Under the pieces are notes generated by a model. The model worked only from the letters and a program-made list of their open reading frames with translations, made no database searches and was not told the origin of the DNA. Both the position numbers and the translations under genes were made by a program. From assembly GCA_025345505.1 (NCBI GenBank), contig JANVCC010000125.1, positions 3,851,670 through 3,915,669 of the forward strand: a DNA stretch of 64,000 nt, read 5' to 3'. The DNA comes from Todiramphus chloris collaris. Taxonomy: Eukaryota > Chordata > Aves > Coraciiformes > Alcedinidae. This document shows positions 28,001 through 41,039 of the stretch, one piece after another; position 1 is the stretch's first letter, and each line of letters opens with the position of its first letter.

Positions 28001-30130
28001 ACATCCCTTTAAGGCTGTCAGGAACACGAGCATTCACTGATTTTTTACAGCATCACGTCACATCCTAAAGCTGTCCCTGCTCTTTCCTGGCTGTCTGAAT
28101 TACGTTCTCACAATTCCCCATCTCTGCACAGCTTGTTTTGGCTGGCACTGCTGTAGGAGAGCTGTACTGCACATCGTCCCCGGGTCCTGGTGCCAGGCAG
28201 AGAACTCCCCTGCTCACAACTCCCTCCACGAACATCTGAACCACCCAGCAGTTGGGGAAAGGCACCACGCTTGCAAGAGCTCGCAGATACATCAAGACTG
28301 TCTAGAAAGGACCGAGTCGTCTCTGCCTCCTGATGTACGTGCCACGCAGCTGGTGAGCAGGTTCCTGCTAGAAAGGCAAGCAACAAGGAGAGCGAGGCTC
28401 TGGCTCACTCATTAACACCCATTTAATGAAAAAAAAAAAAAAACAAAACCCACTCAAAAACCTGAAAAGTCTTTTTCCTGGGTTTACATGGAGGCAAGAG
28501 CCAAATTCAGCATGATTTCCTGCAGCAGAGACAACCCTGAGCATGGGTACCATGCCACTCTGCACCATGGAGCAGTGGAAAAGTAGGAAGATGCTGTAAA
28601 CAAACAGTGTATTTTTCTTTCAAAAAACTGATTTTGTATTTTACGTTTTGCTTTTGGAGTGCTCAGCCCCTTTTTTTAAGAAACATGGTCGACTCCCACA
28701 AAACCTCTTTGGCACCAATCTTTGAGTCTGTTTTTGTTACTGGCCTTTGGCAGGGTTTCAGTGCACTGCTCGGGGTCCCCAGCAAACGTTCACAGCCTGG
28801 GACTGAGGACCACTCGTGAAAATATCTGCCCCTGAACTGTCTGTGCTCACAATACTTTCACTATCGACCCCAAACTGGGACAAAAATCAGAGGCAGCTTT
28901 TCACCACCCAACTGGAAGAGCTTTGCTGAGCCGTGTCAGGGAAGGTGGTCGGTTAACGAGGATGGGGAGACAAGACAAGGTTCCTGCCTCTTTGTGAGAG
29001 TGGGGTCCACCTTTGGGGGAGAGGAGGAGAAGAGTCAGGGCTGATGAGTGGTAGGATGGGACAACACCCGTTCAACACACCACAACTTCTGGCATCACCC
29101 ACAGAAAAGCCCCCTCTCGAATGATACCAACATTGTCCTGGGAAGACAGCAAGATGCTGCAGCACAGAAATGACCAGCTCTGCACTGGGACAACAGCAAC
29201 TCCTCTGCAGGAAAACAGAACCTATTTTCACTTACAAGCTTTTCTCAGTAGCCTTCTATTATCCATTGGATTTCAACATAAGGCATCAAGACATAAATGG
29301 TCTGTCTTTTATCGCAAAGGGTGCTCAGCCCTTTGGTCCAGTTATCACAGGCTGGGAACCTGAAAACATAAAGTCAAATTGATTTTTTCTGCTGATTTTT
29401 TTTCCAAAAATATCAAGGAAAAGTGTCGGAGCCAGCTAGAGTCCATCTGAGTTATTAACTGGGGACTCCCATGTGGCATCCCACCTGAGGAAGCAACCTC
29501 TCAGTAAGAGAAAATCAGGTCTAGGAGCCTAGGGCAGGATTTGTCCCTTCCAAAACAGCCACTCAAGGAAGGATGAAGCCAGCAGAACACACTGCATGGC
29601 AGAAACCAAACAGAAGAAAACCAGAAGTTGGGAAGTTCAGTGAGAAAGTGTCTCCGACAGACTCTTCACATGTGCATGGCAGTGATGGGAGAAGAGAGAA
29701 GTTCACACTTCCTCCATAAACCCCCTTTCTTTTTTTTAATTGACCCGTAAATTTGCTACAATAAAGCCTATTGATCCAAGTCTGATTGCAGGCAGCTGCT
29801 TATTAGGTACTACACCAATTATACACACACTCTCTTAATTGTTTTTCTTCAGGACGTTTTTGGTTTTAATTAAAACACAAACAAAGGTAATAAAACTGTT
29901 TAAAAGGTACAAAATGAGAGGCACCTGCAGTGAAAGAAGAGCCAGCAACTGAGTCCCAATGAAAATATTACAAATCTAATTGGAGCCTATCTAGCAGCAC
30001 TACCACACAAAAGGCTGTCGTGGATCACTGATGTGATTGGTGACCAACCTCTGGTGACCTCATTCACAGCAGCCAGGCAGCATGGGAAGGGCTCACCCTG
30101 GCTTCTCCTTTCAACAGATTCAATGAAAAC

Positions 30131-30149
30131 ATTCTCTCTCTCTCTCTCT
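30131..30149. repeat. (CT)n microsatellite
   Basis: About nine CT repeats; pyrimidine-rich on the plus strand. Confidence 0.9.
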
Positions 30150-32364
30150 TTAACCAACACTGACCAGAAGTGAATCTGTCATGAGCAGCTCAGATAAAAT
30201 GAGATTTAGGAGAGCAAAGACACCGTGAAGATGATGGAGGAAATAATCATTAGCAAAGACTAGAGGATTATGCTGAGATACTTCCCAAAACCGTTAGAAT
30301 CAAAAACCTGCCTGTTTTGTTTTTTTTTTTCCTAGGGATCCTTTTTAGATCCAGGCAAGTGATCTTGGCATGTAGTTTTTGTGAAAGCCCCTGACCCCAC
30401 ATCAGTTATACATGCAGGTGACCTTAAAACCAGGTGGATGGATATTCTCCACTGGTTTTGCTACAGATGGACTTGGGAGCAATCCCAAACCTCATCCTGT
30501 TAGGAAAGCTGTGAAGACAATCCTAACACAGCTTGAGTGGGTTGTGTTTTCAGCCAGCTCAGCTGGACCTGGAGGTGTGCATCTGTCTATGCTTATTATA
30601 GAGGTTCTGATCCTCTTGGGTCAAGATAATAACCAAGGCCAGGAAAGCACAGTCTTTATGGGCTTTTCTTTAAACTTAGAACACAAAATAGGGTTTTAGC
30701 AAGACCAAGCACTATTTTCCCAATATTACTTGCAGTTTCTGTGTGTTGCAATCAAGAACTGTTTGTGAAGCAAGTTCCTTGGTCTCTTTTAAGTGTTAGC
30801 TCAAGCTAACAAAGACTGTGCTGAAAGTGTAAAACCTAATAAACAGTAATTCCTTTTACTATCTCTCCATGCTTCCTACATAACTTTTTTTTGTTTTTCT
30901 TTCCCTACAAACATGGTATGTTCCATGATCATCCACCTGGCAATGCTGGGAGGAAAGGAAGATACTTGAAACTTAGCATTTGCTTCTAGTTTTGTTTTTT
31001 GTTAGGTGTAGAATTACAGGAGAGCAGAGCCTGGTTAGGAACTTTTGCAGCCAAAAGGTCTGTAGCATTTGTTCCTAAAGAGATACTTTCAGTGAAATAG
31101 AGATCAGCTTCTTTACTATATTGACAAATTGGTTGTTGTTCCTCTAAGAACGCTCCTTCTGAAGTCCAGAAACATCAATAGGGACATTCCCAGTGTCTAT
31201 TCCACTTACATGTCCTGGACATCCATGCAGGAGGAGAAAAGTCTGGTTCTTTCTTCTGACTAGCAATAGTCCCTGCTGAACACAGTCTAATCTCCCAACC
31301 TGTAAATGACCTTAAAAAATAGGTTCAATTGAAAGGAATTAAATTGAAAGGAAATAAATCCCCTAGTTTCTGTGTGCTGTGACAGCAAGGAGTGACACAG
31401 GTCAGGGGACAGTGTTTTACTGGCAATATTTAACAAGTAGTCAACTTCATTTGGAGGATGTGAGCTTCAATCTCAAGAAAAATGAAGAGTGACAGCTTGA
31501 ATTTCAAGTCAAATGAAGTCAGGATATTTACCAGTTTACAGAAAAACACAAGAACGGCAGCAAGAAAATTATGTTCTTCCTCAAGAATAGTAATATGGTT
31601 ATTACAGATCTAGACAAAGTCTCAAGAAAGGGAAACTAAAGATATTAGGTAAATTTACTCACGGAGGAGTATTTGCAACCAAACTGCCTGCAATGTGAAA
31701 TAAAAGAAAATGGGAAGCAGAAACGTTGCTAAAGGGAACAACATCTTGTTTCTGAATTAGTTTGTCCAGGGAGGATTTGGCAGTTTGCTAATTTATCCTT
31801 ATACGAGTTCTTCACAGGACAAGATGAAGTGAATTTAACCTTCCCAACAGTGCCAAGAAAGAGGAAGTCCCAGGGAAGGAAAGAGATGCAGCCCAGCTTT
31901 ATTATCCTCATGTGCTCCACGCTGTCTCTGTGATCTATGTTCACAGAGATGCCAACCTGCCTTCAGCTCGAGCGTTCGGTCCCGTACCGCGCGATTGGCG
32001 TGCAGGCTTGATGAAGGCTTTCAGGGCATTGAAAAGATACTTAAAATATTTGCAAAATAAAACGCTTGGGGGAAAGGATTAAGATCCAAAAAAATGCTGA
32101 AAGGTTTTCAGCTCAACTCCTCTGGAACACAGCTGTCCAAAATCTGTGCATTTTTCCAGTTAACATCAGGATTTCATCATGTCAGAGGCAGGAGAGGCCA
32201 CAGATAAATATGCAGATAGCTTCCACCACATGTTTTTATTAGACTACCATTATTTTATTTATGTTTTAACCGTGCTCTTGGCTTTCCAAACTGATGGGGC
32301 ATTAACTATCCAGAGTAGCTTTAGCACTTAATCTACATTATTTCTTTCTTAACATCAGGCCGTT

Positions 32365-32600
32365 CTGACTTCTGTCATTCTGAGTAATTCTCCTGAATAA
32401 TTCACCTGGTCTTCATTTGTATTTTCACCTTGAAAGTATTTATAGACTGCAATCATGTCTCTATTGATACTTTCTTCTAGACTACTTAATTTAGCTCCCT
32501 CGTTTTCTCAGATGATGTTTATAGACTATACACCTCATGTCATTTTACTCGCCCTCTTTGTGTTCTTTTTTATTCTCTCTGTGCATACCAATACCCTTCC
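32365..32600 (-). mobile_element. Ancient CR1/L3-type LINE fossil
   Basis: The stretch 'tatttatagactgcaatcat' 'gtctctattgatactttctt' 'ctagacta…' followed by 'tcatttta' and 'cctctttgtg' follows the antisense consensus of the old amniote CR1/L3 family ('tgatcatgtcccctcttaat…cttctc…aggctaaa'). It is far more diverged than the avian CR1 copies in this window. Recognition is by pattern memory only and the limits are approximate. Confidence 0.55.
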
Positions 32601-35600
32601 CAAGCCATAAACTCCAAGAATTCATCGTTCGTGCCATAAAAATACATTCCCGCTGGAAACTTTCATCCAAACACAGGAGAAATTTTGTCACGTGTTAAAG
32701 TCCACTCTGAAAACTGCCCTATGGGGCTTTTGCCAGTCGGTGGATTGGTTGTCTCCTGCTAATTTTCCTAATTACTTGATCTAGTCTCAAAGGGCTCTAA
32801 TATGGATGTTTTCCATTCTTACAATAATAAAGGAGAATTTAACTGATTCTGACAGGCAAGGACATATGGAATTAAAATCATATCTCACTTCCCAAAGCAG
32901 TTCTCTGACTCCAGAACCAAACCAGAGTAGGATCCTCTCAGTGGAAAGATGACAGTTTTCTCTGGTGCTTTTGAAGAAACTACTTATTATTCAAAATGCA
33001 CCCTTTTTTTCCTTACTATTTTTGCAAATCAGGACCTCAGCAATGAGCTGCTCCAGGAACAGTCTCCCCAGAGAAGTTCTGTAGTCTTCTCTGGAGTAAT
33101 TCCAGTGGGTAATTCAGCCCAATAAAGTTATGCTCTTGCTTCATTTTTATTAATATATATTTTTTTGCTTTTCTCCACTGACTCTCTAAAAAGCTATAAA
33201 CTATCAATAGAGCCAAGGAGCTACACTCTGTTAACAGAGCCACCTGAAGCTGGATGCCAGTTTGTTGTCTCCAATATTAAGCATCCCTTTCAGAGCAAGA
33301 GGGATAAATTAGGCAGATGCTGGTTCAGGACTGGAGGTATAGCCATGTCAACGGGATCCCTCTTAACACTAATCTGAAATGTTTTCACAGTAGGTATCTT
33401 CATTGAAATTCAAAAGCCAAATTAAACTGCCAGAAATCTACCTGGCCAAGCTTTACATACCCATATTAGAAGCACTTGCCTCCAAGCTCCTTGTTAAGAC
33501 TCCCATTATATTTAATGGAGACATGGCCAATAAAGTCAATGGAGATAAGGGCCCTTTTTTTTCCAGATTAAGAAGATTGACAGTTACTTAACATGAGATT
33601 TGTCACAGGCTATAAAGGGAGCCTTGAATGTCAGGCTCAGAAGTAGGGACCTACACTTCACATGCCAGGGTTCGGCCAAGGAAGACTATGGAAAAACAGA
33701 ACAAACCAACCAAAACAGTACAAAAAACCAACCCAAACTCAGGCAAGACTTCTTTTTTTGTCCTAGAGAGCTTAGCTCTACTTAGCTCAGTTGAGTACAC
33801 CAAGGTATGCCTATTTCTCTCAACTGACTGTGGAAAGAGTCTTGTTGCCTTCAGAGGTAGAAATCTACATTGTGGAACAATTAACAAAGATTTCTTTGCC
33901 ATACGTGGTTTGAGATCCTATTAGATTTTCTGGTACTGGATGAGGACAGTGAGTTGAGACAGATCTGGGGCAGTGCCTTTGAATCTACCTGGATTCCCTC
34001 TTCATGGAGAAATCCTGTCTTCCCCCACAGGGCACGTTTAAGGGTAGAAAACATCGTTTGCAATTATCTAGTCAGCGTAACCAAGAAGTGACAAAAATTC
34101 CACTGTTCTATTGATGTGCGGTTTGTGTTTTCATGCTTCACAGAAAGTGACCTTCTGTCTCACCACACAGAAGACTGAACCATGTGAAATGCTGAATTTC
34201 TTTTGACAGGTTTCCTTCAGCTGGTGAGATCTGGAGACAATCAGCATCTCCCTCACAGACCAGGTCCTTAATAGACTTACTAATACCATGAGGATATGAA
34301 GTGATCTAAGCTACATATTCACACTGTATGAGATCATACTGCATCAAAACTTTGATAGATGCCTCTGCTATTTTGCTCATCCTTAAGGAGCAATGACCCG
34401 AACATTAGCATGTCTAGTAAATTGTTCTAATGTGTGGTGAAAGGGGACTAATGGATACAGTAATTGATTGTTTGATGGATAGCTGGGGAGCCCTTTGATT
34501 ATGAGTTTTTGCTATGGTCCAAGACATTTTCATTCTCCAGTTAACCCAGAGCTGATTGCTCGCATGAATTACCTCCTTCTCTGCCTGCAAATATCATTTT
34601 CTTAATAAATATTTCATTAGAAACAAATCAGTGGTGGGGAGAGAGGAGAAAGCAGATGCTCAATGCTGTGTCTTTTGAGGACGTTACAGAATCTACACAA
34701 CAGGCATAGAGATTATCTGTGAAATGTGCTCAGGTCAGACAAGAGGTCTGCTCCTCTAGGATTTAGTGCTCAGAACAAGGCAAGAGTCAGGAAGAAGCCC
34801 GAGGGTCAATTTTAATCAATCAAGGGAGGTCCAATATAGACCAAGAAGGGTGTACTGCAGTGGGAAAGCCACTTGTGTTCAAGCTGGCTTCCTCACACAT
34901 TCCACCTTCCTATCTCCCAGGCTCCAGGCTGAGCTTTCGTGTTACAACAAGGAAGGATTCTGACTGAGAAAAAGAACATCAGCAAGAAAATCATGTTATA
35001 ACTCCTGGGTTGAATTTTGTTCCTACTTTGCTTATGGCGAAATTCTCATGGGTATCAACGGGGCCTTTTTTCATCATTTTTCTTCCCATAATAACTTCTC
35101 TGAAGCTATTTACCACCTCTGCTTAGCTTTATGGTATTTAACTATCCAAAACACCTGTACAAAGGTGGCTACTCTTCTCTCCAGACAGACTACTCTGTTC
35201 TCCTAACAGACAGTGCAGAAACAGGGCAGAAGCAGAATGAATGGGAAACAGGCTCTGCTCTGCCACTCAAACTCCCAATCCTGGATCAACCCTTCTTTCA
35301 TCTGCCTTCCAATTATCCAGCACGAAGAGAACGGTATTTGCAAAGAACACTCCGGACTCTCCACAGGTTCCAAAGGAGCAGAAGAACTTCATAAACTGAG
35401 CTCGAGTCACAAAAGTAGTTTGCTACAACAAAGGAGTCTCTACACAAGCTAATCCCAGCTCGCTCCAGTGCCACATGCTTAGTATGCTGGAAACGGCTGC
35501 GGGTTTTAAATCCTCTTTTATTGAAAAATTGTTGATGAGTAAAATACATAATGTTCCCTATTACTCTCCACCCTGTGTACATCCCCTGGGCATTGAGACA

Positions 35601-36332
35601 CGTTTATCTTGTTTTCCTAGCTGTTCCTCGAGCATACTTCTATTGTTATTCTCACAATAGGTATCATTATGTCAATAAGCACAATTTAAGCGGTAATAGT
35701 ATGGTTATGGGCAGAAATGCAACCGATTGTATCACATGCTCTAAAAAGGGGTACACATGTCAAGGAAATGGCTTCTGTGCTCTTTGCTCTCAATTCTTCG
35801 CCAAAACTTCGACGGAGGAGGAATGGCATGAGCAAAAGATGGGGCAGAAGGAGAGACAGTGACAGAGGAAGAGGGACAACTAACCAAAAAGAGAGCAGGG
35901 AGAAGGAAGAGCACAGAAGATGCTCAAAAAGGGGGAGAATGGGACAAAGAGGAGAGAAAGAACAGAAATTAAATGAAAGGAAGCCTAACGCAGATCCAGG
36001 ATGCTTCCAAAATGCATAGACCACCCACTCAGGTAAGGCAGGGTCTGAGACAGGACCATCTGCACATTTTTCTTACAGGGAAAGAAACCTTCAGTGATGC
36101 CAACATATTTCAGAAGGGATGGGAGAAGGAAGGCACGGAATCTTTCCAAAACCAGTGTAGCCATTAGGGAAGCCTGTGCATTACTGTTGCTGCTCCTTAG
36201 TTATCATATACAAGCCAACTCGGGGGGGGAGTAAATTCCACAGTGGTTGAACAGCAAATCTCATTTATAAATGAGATATAAATGAGAGAAATATCTCTCT
36301 CTTCTCCTGGAAATTATTTGGCACTAATTTCT
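32601..36332. other. Intronic sequence without recognised features
   Basis: No gene or family recognised. Homopurine stretches at 35810-35960 produce long chance frames on both strands. Confidence 0.5.
36258..36277. repeat. Perfect 20-bp palindrome
   Basis: ATCTCATTTA followed by TAAATGAGAT reads the same on both strands. The half-site is partly repeated just to the right (TAAATGAGAGA). Confidence 0.9.
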
Positions 36333-36490
36333 GAATCATAGAATGTTAAGGGTTGGAAGGGACCTTGAAAGATCATCTAGTCCAACCCCTCTGCCAGAGC
36401 AGGATTACCTAGAGCAGGTCACATAGGAACGTGTCCAGGCAGGTTTTAAATGCCTCCAGAGAAGGACACACACACAGAGAAGACTCCACA
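36333..36490 (-). mobile_element. CR1 LINE 3' end
   Basis: Antisense CR1 tail: 'gaatcatagaatgttaaggg', 'ttggaagggaccttgaaaga', 'tgccagagcaggat' and 'cctccagagaagga'. Just after it, a 15-base motif (aaaccaacatcctga-like) is duplicated in tandem at about 36496-36529. Confidence 0.88.
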
Positions 36491-37093
36491 ATAGATAAAC
36501 CAACATCCTGAAGGTAAACCAACATCCTGCCCACCTTCTGGAAAGGAAACTTTCTCTTTCCAGATAAATAGTAATCTGTATACTGACCTGAGATCAGACC
36601 AAGTGAGGAGATTGTTGGCACAGTTAATGTTGGACGTATATTTTTCCCTACCAAATTGCGGAAGCAGAGTCCATAATATCACTGCATATTTTACCATAAT
36701 CATTAGGCTGCACGCTGTCTTTCTCCGTGGAAAGCCCTCTATGAACCACTGGCACTGCCTGCTGAGGGAGGTGACACTTTCCATCAGTAAAGAGGCATCG
36801 ATCTGGCTCAGCATTTGAAAGTCCCTGATGGGTTTACATTACCTTTCAGCTGGAGTCGTTCTATTTGCTTCCACTGCCCACGCTTTTACCCTGCTGCTGC
36901 TCAGCTCAAACACAGCTGTGCTAATATGCCAAAGCCACATACCCAATCCATGCCTTTTCCAGCTATTTTCAGGTCTCATTTGACAAGCAGAAGGGGATGG
37001 GACTGGGATGATCACTGCTAAGAAACAAGCCCTTGTGGTATCTCCTAGGCCAGTCTCCCAAGAACGCTGACACGTGTTTTAATCTGGTAGGAA

Positions 37094-37175
37094 ACCACAG
37101 AATCACAGAACATTAGGGGCTGGAAGGGACCTCGAAAGATCATCTAGTCCAACTCCCCCTGCTACATTTGTCTGA
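37094..37175 (-). mobile_element. CR1 LINE 3' tip
   Basis: About 80 bp of antisense CR1: 'cacagaatcacagaacatta' then 'ggctggaagggacctcgaaa' and 'atctagtccaactcc'. It is severely 5' truncated. Confidence 0.85.
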
Positions 37176-37942
37176 GCTTCACAAAAGGCTCTGAGCATTG
37201 GCTAACACCCAAAGTTGCAGGGATTTCACCAAGAGGAGTCACGTTAGTCCAGCTGTCCTGGTGTCACCATGAAGAACTCTATTCTGCTACCCAAAACACG
37301 TCTACTGGACTGTAGTGATGATGGTGGCATTCTTCTCCTCCAGTCTCACCCTGTCACGCAGTTGGCAGTGCCAAGTTTGGCACTCCTCAGAAAAAAATGT
37401 TGATTTTCTCAGAAAGAAATTTGAGCCCTTCCACCCTTACTTGTTCTAAATACGCCTGGGAGGTCTCATGAGTAATGTACCTACACAAAGAGATCTCCGA
37501 AAACGTACAGATTGTGCAGGAACATAAATTTTGCCTGAACAAGTGATGAATAAAATGCAGAGCAACATCCTCAGATTTTGGGCAAGGAATATATAATCAT
37601 TCAGTGGTGTTTGTGAAACATGTCAGGCTCTGTCAGGAAGAAGGGTTATGAATAAATCTGAGGTAGATACTTTAATAATGCTATTTCATATACATGCAAT
37701 AATGAACTTTAATTATTTCTTTGGGTTTCTTTCTTCTTTTACTGGAGCAGATGAGTCAAGCCCAGATGTGTAATGAAACCGATACCGGCATCACAGCGTT
37801 TTCTTTAGAGGTGACTGAAAGAGCTCCACCAATCAGCTGCCAAATCATCCCTTCTCCTATGGGGTTTCCTTCGTGCATCTCACCCAAAACTTAATTCACC
37901 CACATGGGACTTAAGTGAATCATAGTGCAAGGAATGTTCCTG

Positions 37943-38281
37943 ACAGAAAAGGATTTGCAGACAAGCTGCCTTCTCACATCTCTTGTCCTAAAATGAAGCC
38001 AAAGTCATCTTTACCATGCTCAGTGGAGCAACCTGCCCAGAGGAACCTGTTGCCACAGTATGTAAGGAAGGTCACGTATAACCTTGCATTTGGAAACTAT
38101 GAAAGTTGATTTAGAATTCATCAGTAACCTTATCACCAAATATTTGTGCCAGGAAAGGAGGAGATGGATTTGTTTCCTGCTGCGATGCTGGGAATTAACA
38201 GAGGATATCAAAAGGAAAGCTTAGAGATGTTAAATGTAATGACGTTGGGTGAAATAACCTCACTCAATCCGTGGCTCTTCA
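37943..38281 (+). repeat. Left arm of a long inverted repeat
   Basis: This arm and the reverse complement of 38940-39280 align over about 340 bp. The core of about 318 bp has roughly nine mismatches that I counted by eye (about 97% identity), eight of them transitions. A one-base length difference occurs near the outer end. Neither arm is CR1 or any other family I recognise. Confidence 0.95.
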
Positions 38282-38939
38282 GCAGAAACTCAGGGAAATT
38301 AACAGAGCAATGAGGCACATCACTCCTTTTGCAAAATGCCTTCCTTTTAATGCCTACAATGACTGCATGACTTTCATGAAGAAGAAGTCATATAAGGTGA
38401 ATCTCACTGAGATACTTTCATTGTCCTTTCTATCTTTCCTGCTCTGTAAGCAAGGCCAAGGCAACACAACCCTACTGAAAGCAACAGGGTAAGTTCTTCA
38501 AATCCTCATACCATGAAGATGCCACGGCCTGATTCCTTTGCTCTCATGGACAGAAGCTTTCAAACTCAGAGGGGCTACCCAAAAGTACCTGACAATTTGT
38601 TAGGACTACTGCTAATCCCATACCTAACACTCCAACAGTGGATAAACAAACTCAAGAAACCCATAAATGCTGCAGACTCCTTGCATGCCACAAATCCTTG
38701 CATTTGGCAGCTACTCAACCTGTTCCTCTTTGTACACACCTCAAGATCCATCTACCTCCGCTTCCTTCTGAGCATCACAAAAACAGAACCAAACAAGTGC
38801 CCCCAACCAAGGCACACGGATAAAAAAGCAGATAACCACGGCATGGTTTCCTCTGGGAACAAACATGTTGTGCTTACAACGGTGCCAAAGGCAAATCTGC
38901 TGAGCTCAGTCTAATCTGCTGCACAACTGACAATGTCCA
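38282..38939. other. 658-bp spacer of the inverted repeat
   Basis: Unique-looking sequence between the arms. It contains a 133-codon open frame (38513-38914, plus strand) without any motif, domain or codon pattern that would support a gene. I treat that frame as chance. Confidence 0.6.
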
Positions 38940-39280
38940 TTGAAGAGCCATGGATTGAGCAAGGTTCTTTCATCCAACGTCATTACATTTAACATCTCTA
39001 AGCTTTCCTTTTGATATCCTCTGTTAATTCCCAGCATCGCAGCAGGAAACAAATCCATCTCCTCCTTTCCTGGCACAAATATTTGGTGATAAGGTTACTG
39101 ATGAATTCTAAATCAACTTTCGTAGTTTCCAAATGCAAGGTTATACGTGACCTTCCTTACATACTATGACAACAGGTTCCTCTGGGCAGGTTGCTCCACT
39201 GAGCATGATAAAGATGACTTTGGCTTCATTTTAGGACAAGAGATGTGAGAAGGCAGCTTGTCTACCTTTGCCTTTTCTGT
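38940..39280 (-). repeat. Right arm of a long inverted repeat
   Basis: Reverse complement of 37943-38281. The similarity starts abruptly at 38940 ('tgaagagcca') and ends at 39280 ('ccttttctgt'). No target-site duplication is evident at the outer ends. Confidence 0.95.
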
Positions 39281-41039
39281 AAAATGGGGATTGGTTCTTC
39301 CCCCTGTGGAACTGAAATACCTTAATTTGCAAACTGTTTGAGATCTGCAGAGACATCTACTAAAATTCAGAGCTGGAGAGTTTCCCAGCTCATTTCCCTC
39401 TGTTTCACATCAAGTCTTCTATACAATCACCTGTTGATAAACAAAGAAGCCCAATAGAACATATAAAAAAAACCCAAAATATCCCACAAAACTCCATACC
39501 ACACTTTTTGAAACATGTCCTTTTCTTTTAGTGGCCAGTTTATATTCTGTAATGTTTTCCAGCTGGAAAGGGGAAGAAGAATGACTGGTGATCTGTGAGT
39601 TTCAAGAGGGCAGAAGGGAAGAGGCAAGAAGGCAAAAGGGTGATTAAAGGGATTTTGTGTGAACTCGGGTCTCTACACGGGCACAATGCCTGCAGGCTTG
39701 GGAGCAACAAGAAGTGCTAGGAGGAGAAAAAGGTTTAAAATACTGTTAGATAACGTAAAGCTCAAAATAAAACGCATCTCAAAATAAGCAGGATTGGTGT
39801 AGGATACGAACACAGATGCCATCCCACAAGCAAAGGACACACCTTTATAAAATGAGAGGTATAAGAGACAAAATATATAAAATAAGTGAAAAAATGCAGA
39901 TCCCAAGCTCATCATTTTTAAACACAAATAACGTGGTTCTCTGCAACAAAAAAGTCCTTCCCCCTCTATAGTTTTCTGCAGACCTCTCCCCCTTGCCACA
40001 CTTCTCCTCAGCCTGACAGTGCCTACCAGCTCTGACCAGGGAGGCAGGGAGACGTCCAGCCAAGGAACACAGCTTGACATCACCATTACCCATACTCACA
40101 CAGATGAGCTGCAGTTTTTTGTTAATTTAAATTATTCTGAACCTTTTAAACTCACAGATAGCAGACCAGCACTACCCCACGCTGCACCAGTGATGTCACC
40201 ATGCCTCCCTCTCCCATGTATCAGACACACACTCATGGCCCCACTAGACCCTACTGGGGCCCAATCCAGATGCACTGATGGGCAATGCCTACTCCCACGG
40301 CTGGGGTGCCAAAATGATGTGAAGAGACAAGAGGGAAAACCTGCACAGCTCCATCGACTCCACCACAGCTGAGCACCAGCCTAGCTGAGATGAAAAACTG
40401 GCAAACACCCTGACACTTCCCAGCAGATGTGACCTAGAGATGAAATTTCTTCTCCTGAGGAACCTGCAAAATTATGTATGTATACACATAAATTCATTGA
40501 TCTTATACTTATCTCAACTCTATTTAATATGTGTGTTCTACCTGGTACAGAGAATATGTAGCACTTGGTTATTCTACTGCGTTTTTCCACTGTCTAGTAA
40601 GCAGAGATTCTGCCTCAACAGAAGCATAAAACATCCAATTCCACCCCAAATCTGTACAGATGTTATCCTCATCTCAGTGACAGTAACTGACAGGAAGCAT
40701 CCATGGTTTATCAAACCTCCTCCACCTCCGTTCTCACCCGAGTGCTACTAAACAAGGCTCCTGTAGCTGACTGAGTCCTATGCCAGCAGATGGCACTCCA
40801 AAATGTGCATCTCCACAGCTTCCCTTGCCCCATCCCCACTAACTGCTAGAAAAGGCTTTTTTTTTTTTTTCTGTGCTCATCTCTTCAGTGCTGCTTTTAA
40901 CCATTTAGGGGTCAAGGAAGCAGCTCACACAGTAAGGCCATCAACCTTCCCAGTCCTCACCTTCTAGGAGAGATCAGTCTGTCCTGCACACAACAGCCAC
41001 GTTCCCACCTTCTTTCCTTAAATCACCTCACCAGTTACA
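39281..41039. other. Intronic sequence without recognised features
   Basis: A 137-codon minus-strand frame (39673-40086) is rich in Leu/Phe because the plus strand is A-rich. It has no motif or splice context and is judged chance. Confidence 0.45.

Noticed and set aside
35717-36019. Overlapping 100- and 112-codon frames on both strands
   Set aside because: They arise from a purine-rich stretch (Arg/Lys/Glu on plus, Leu/Ser/Pro on minus).
38513-38914. 133-codon frame in the spacer of the inverted repeat
   Set aside because: No recognisable motif, and amphipathic or domain patterns are absent. It would be interesting as cargo of a mobile element, but nothing supports that.
39673-40086. 137-codon minus-strand frame with hydrophobic stretches
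   Set aside because: Hydrophobicity follows from the A-rich plus strand (Phe/Leu/Ile codons on minus). No signal or family match.
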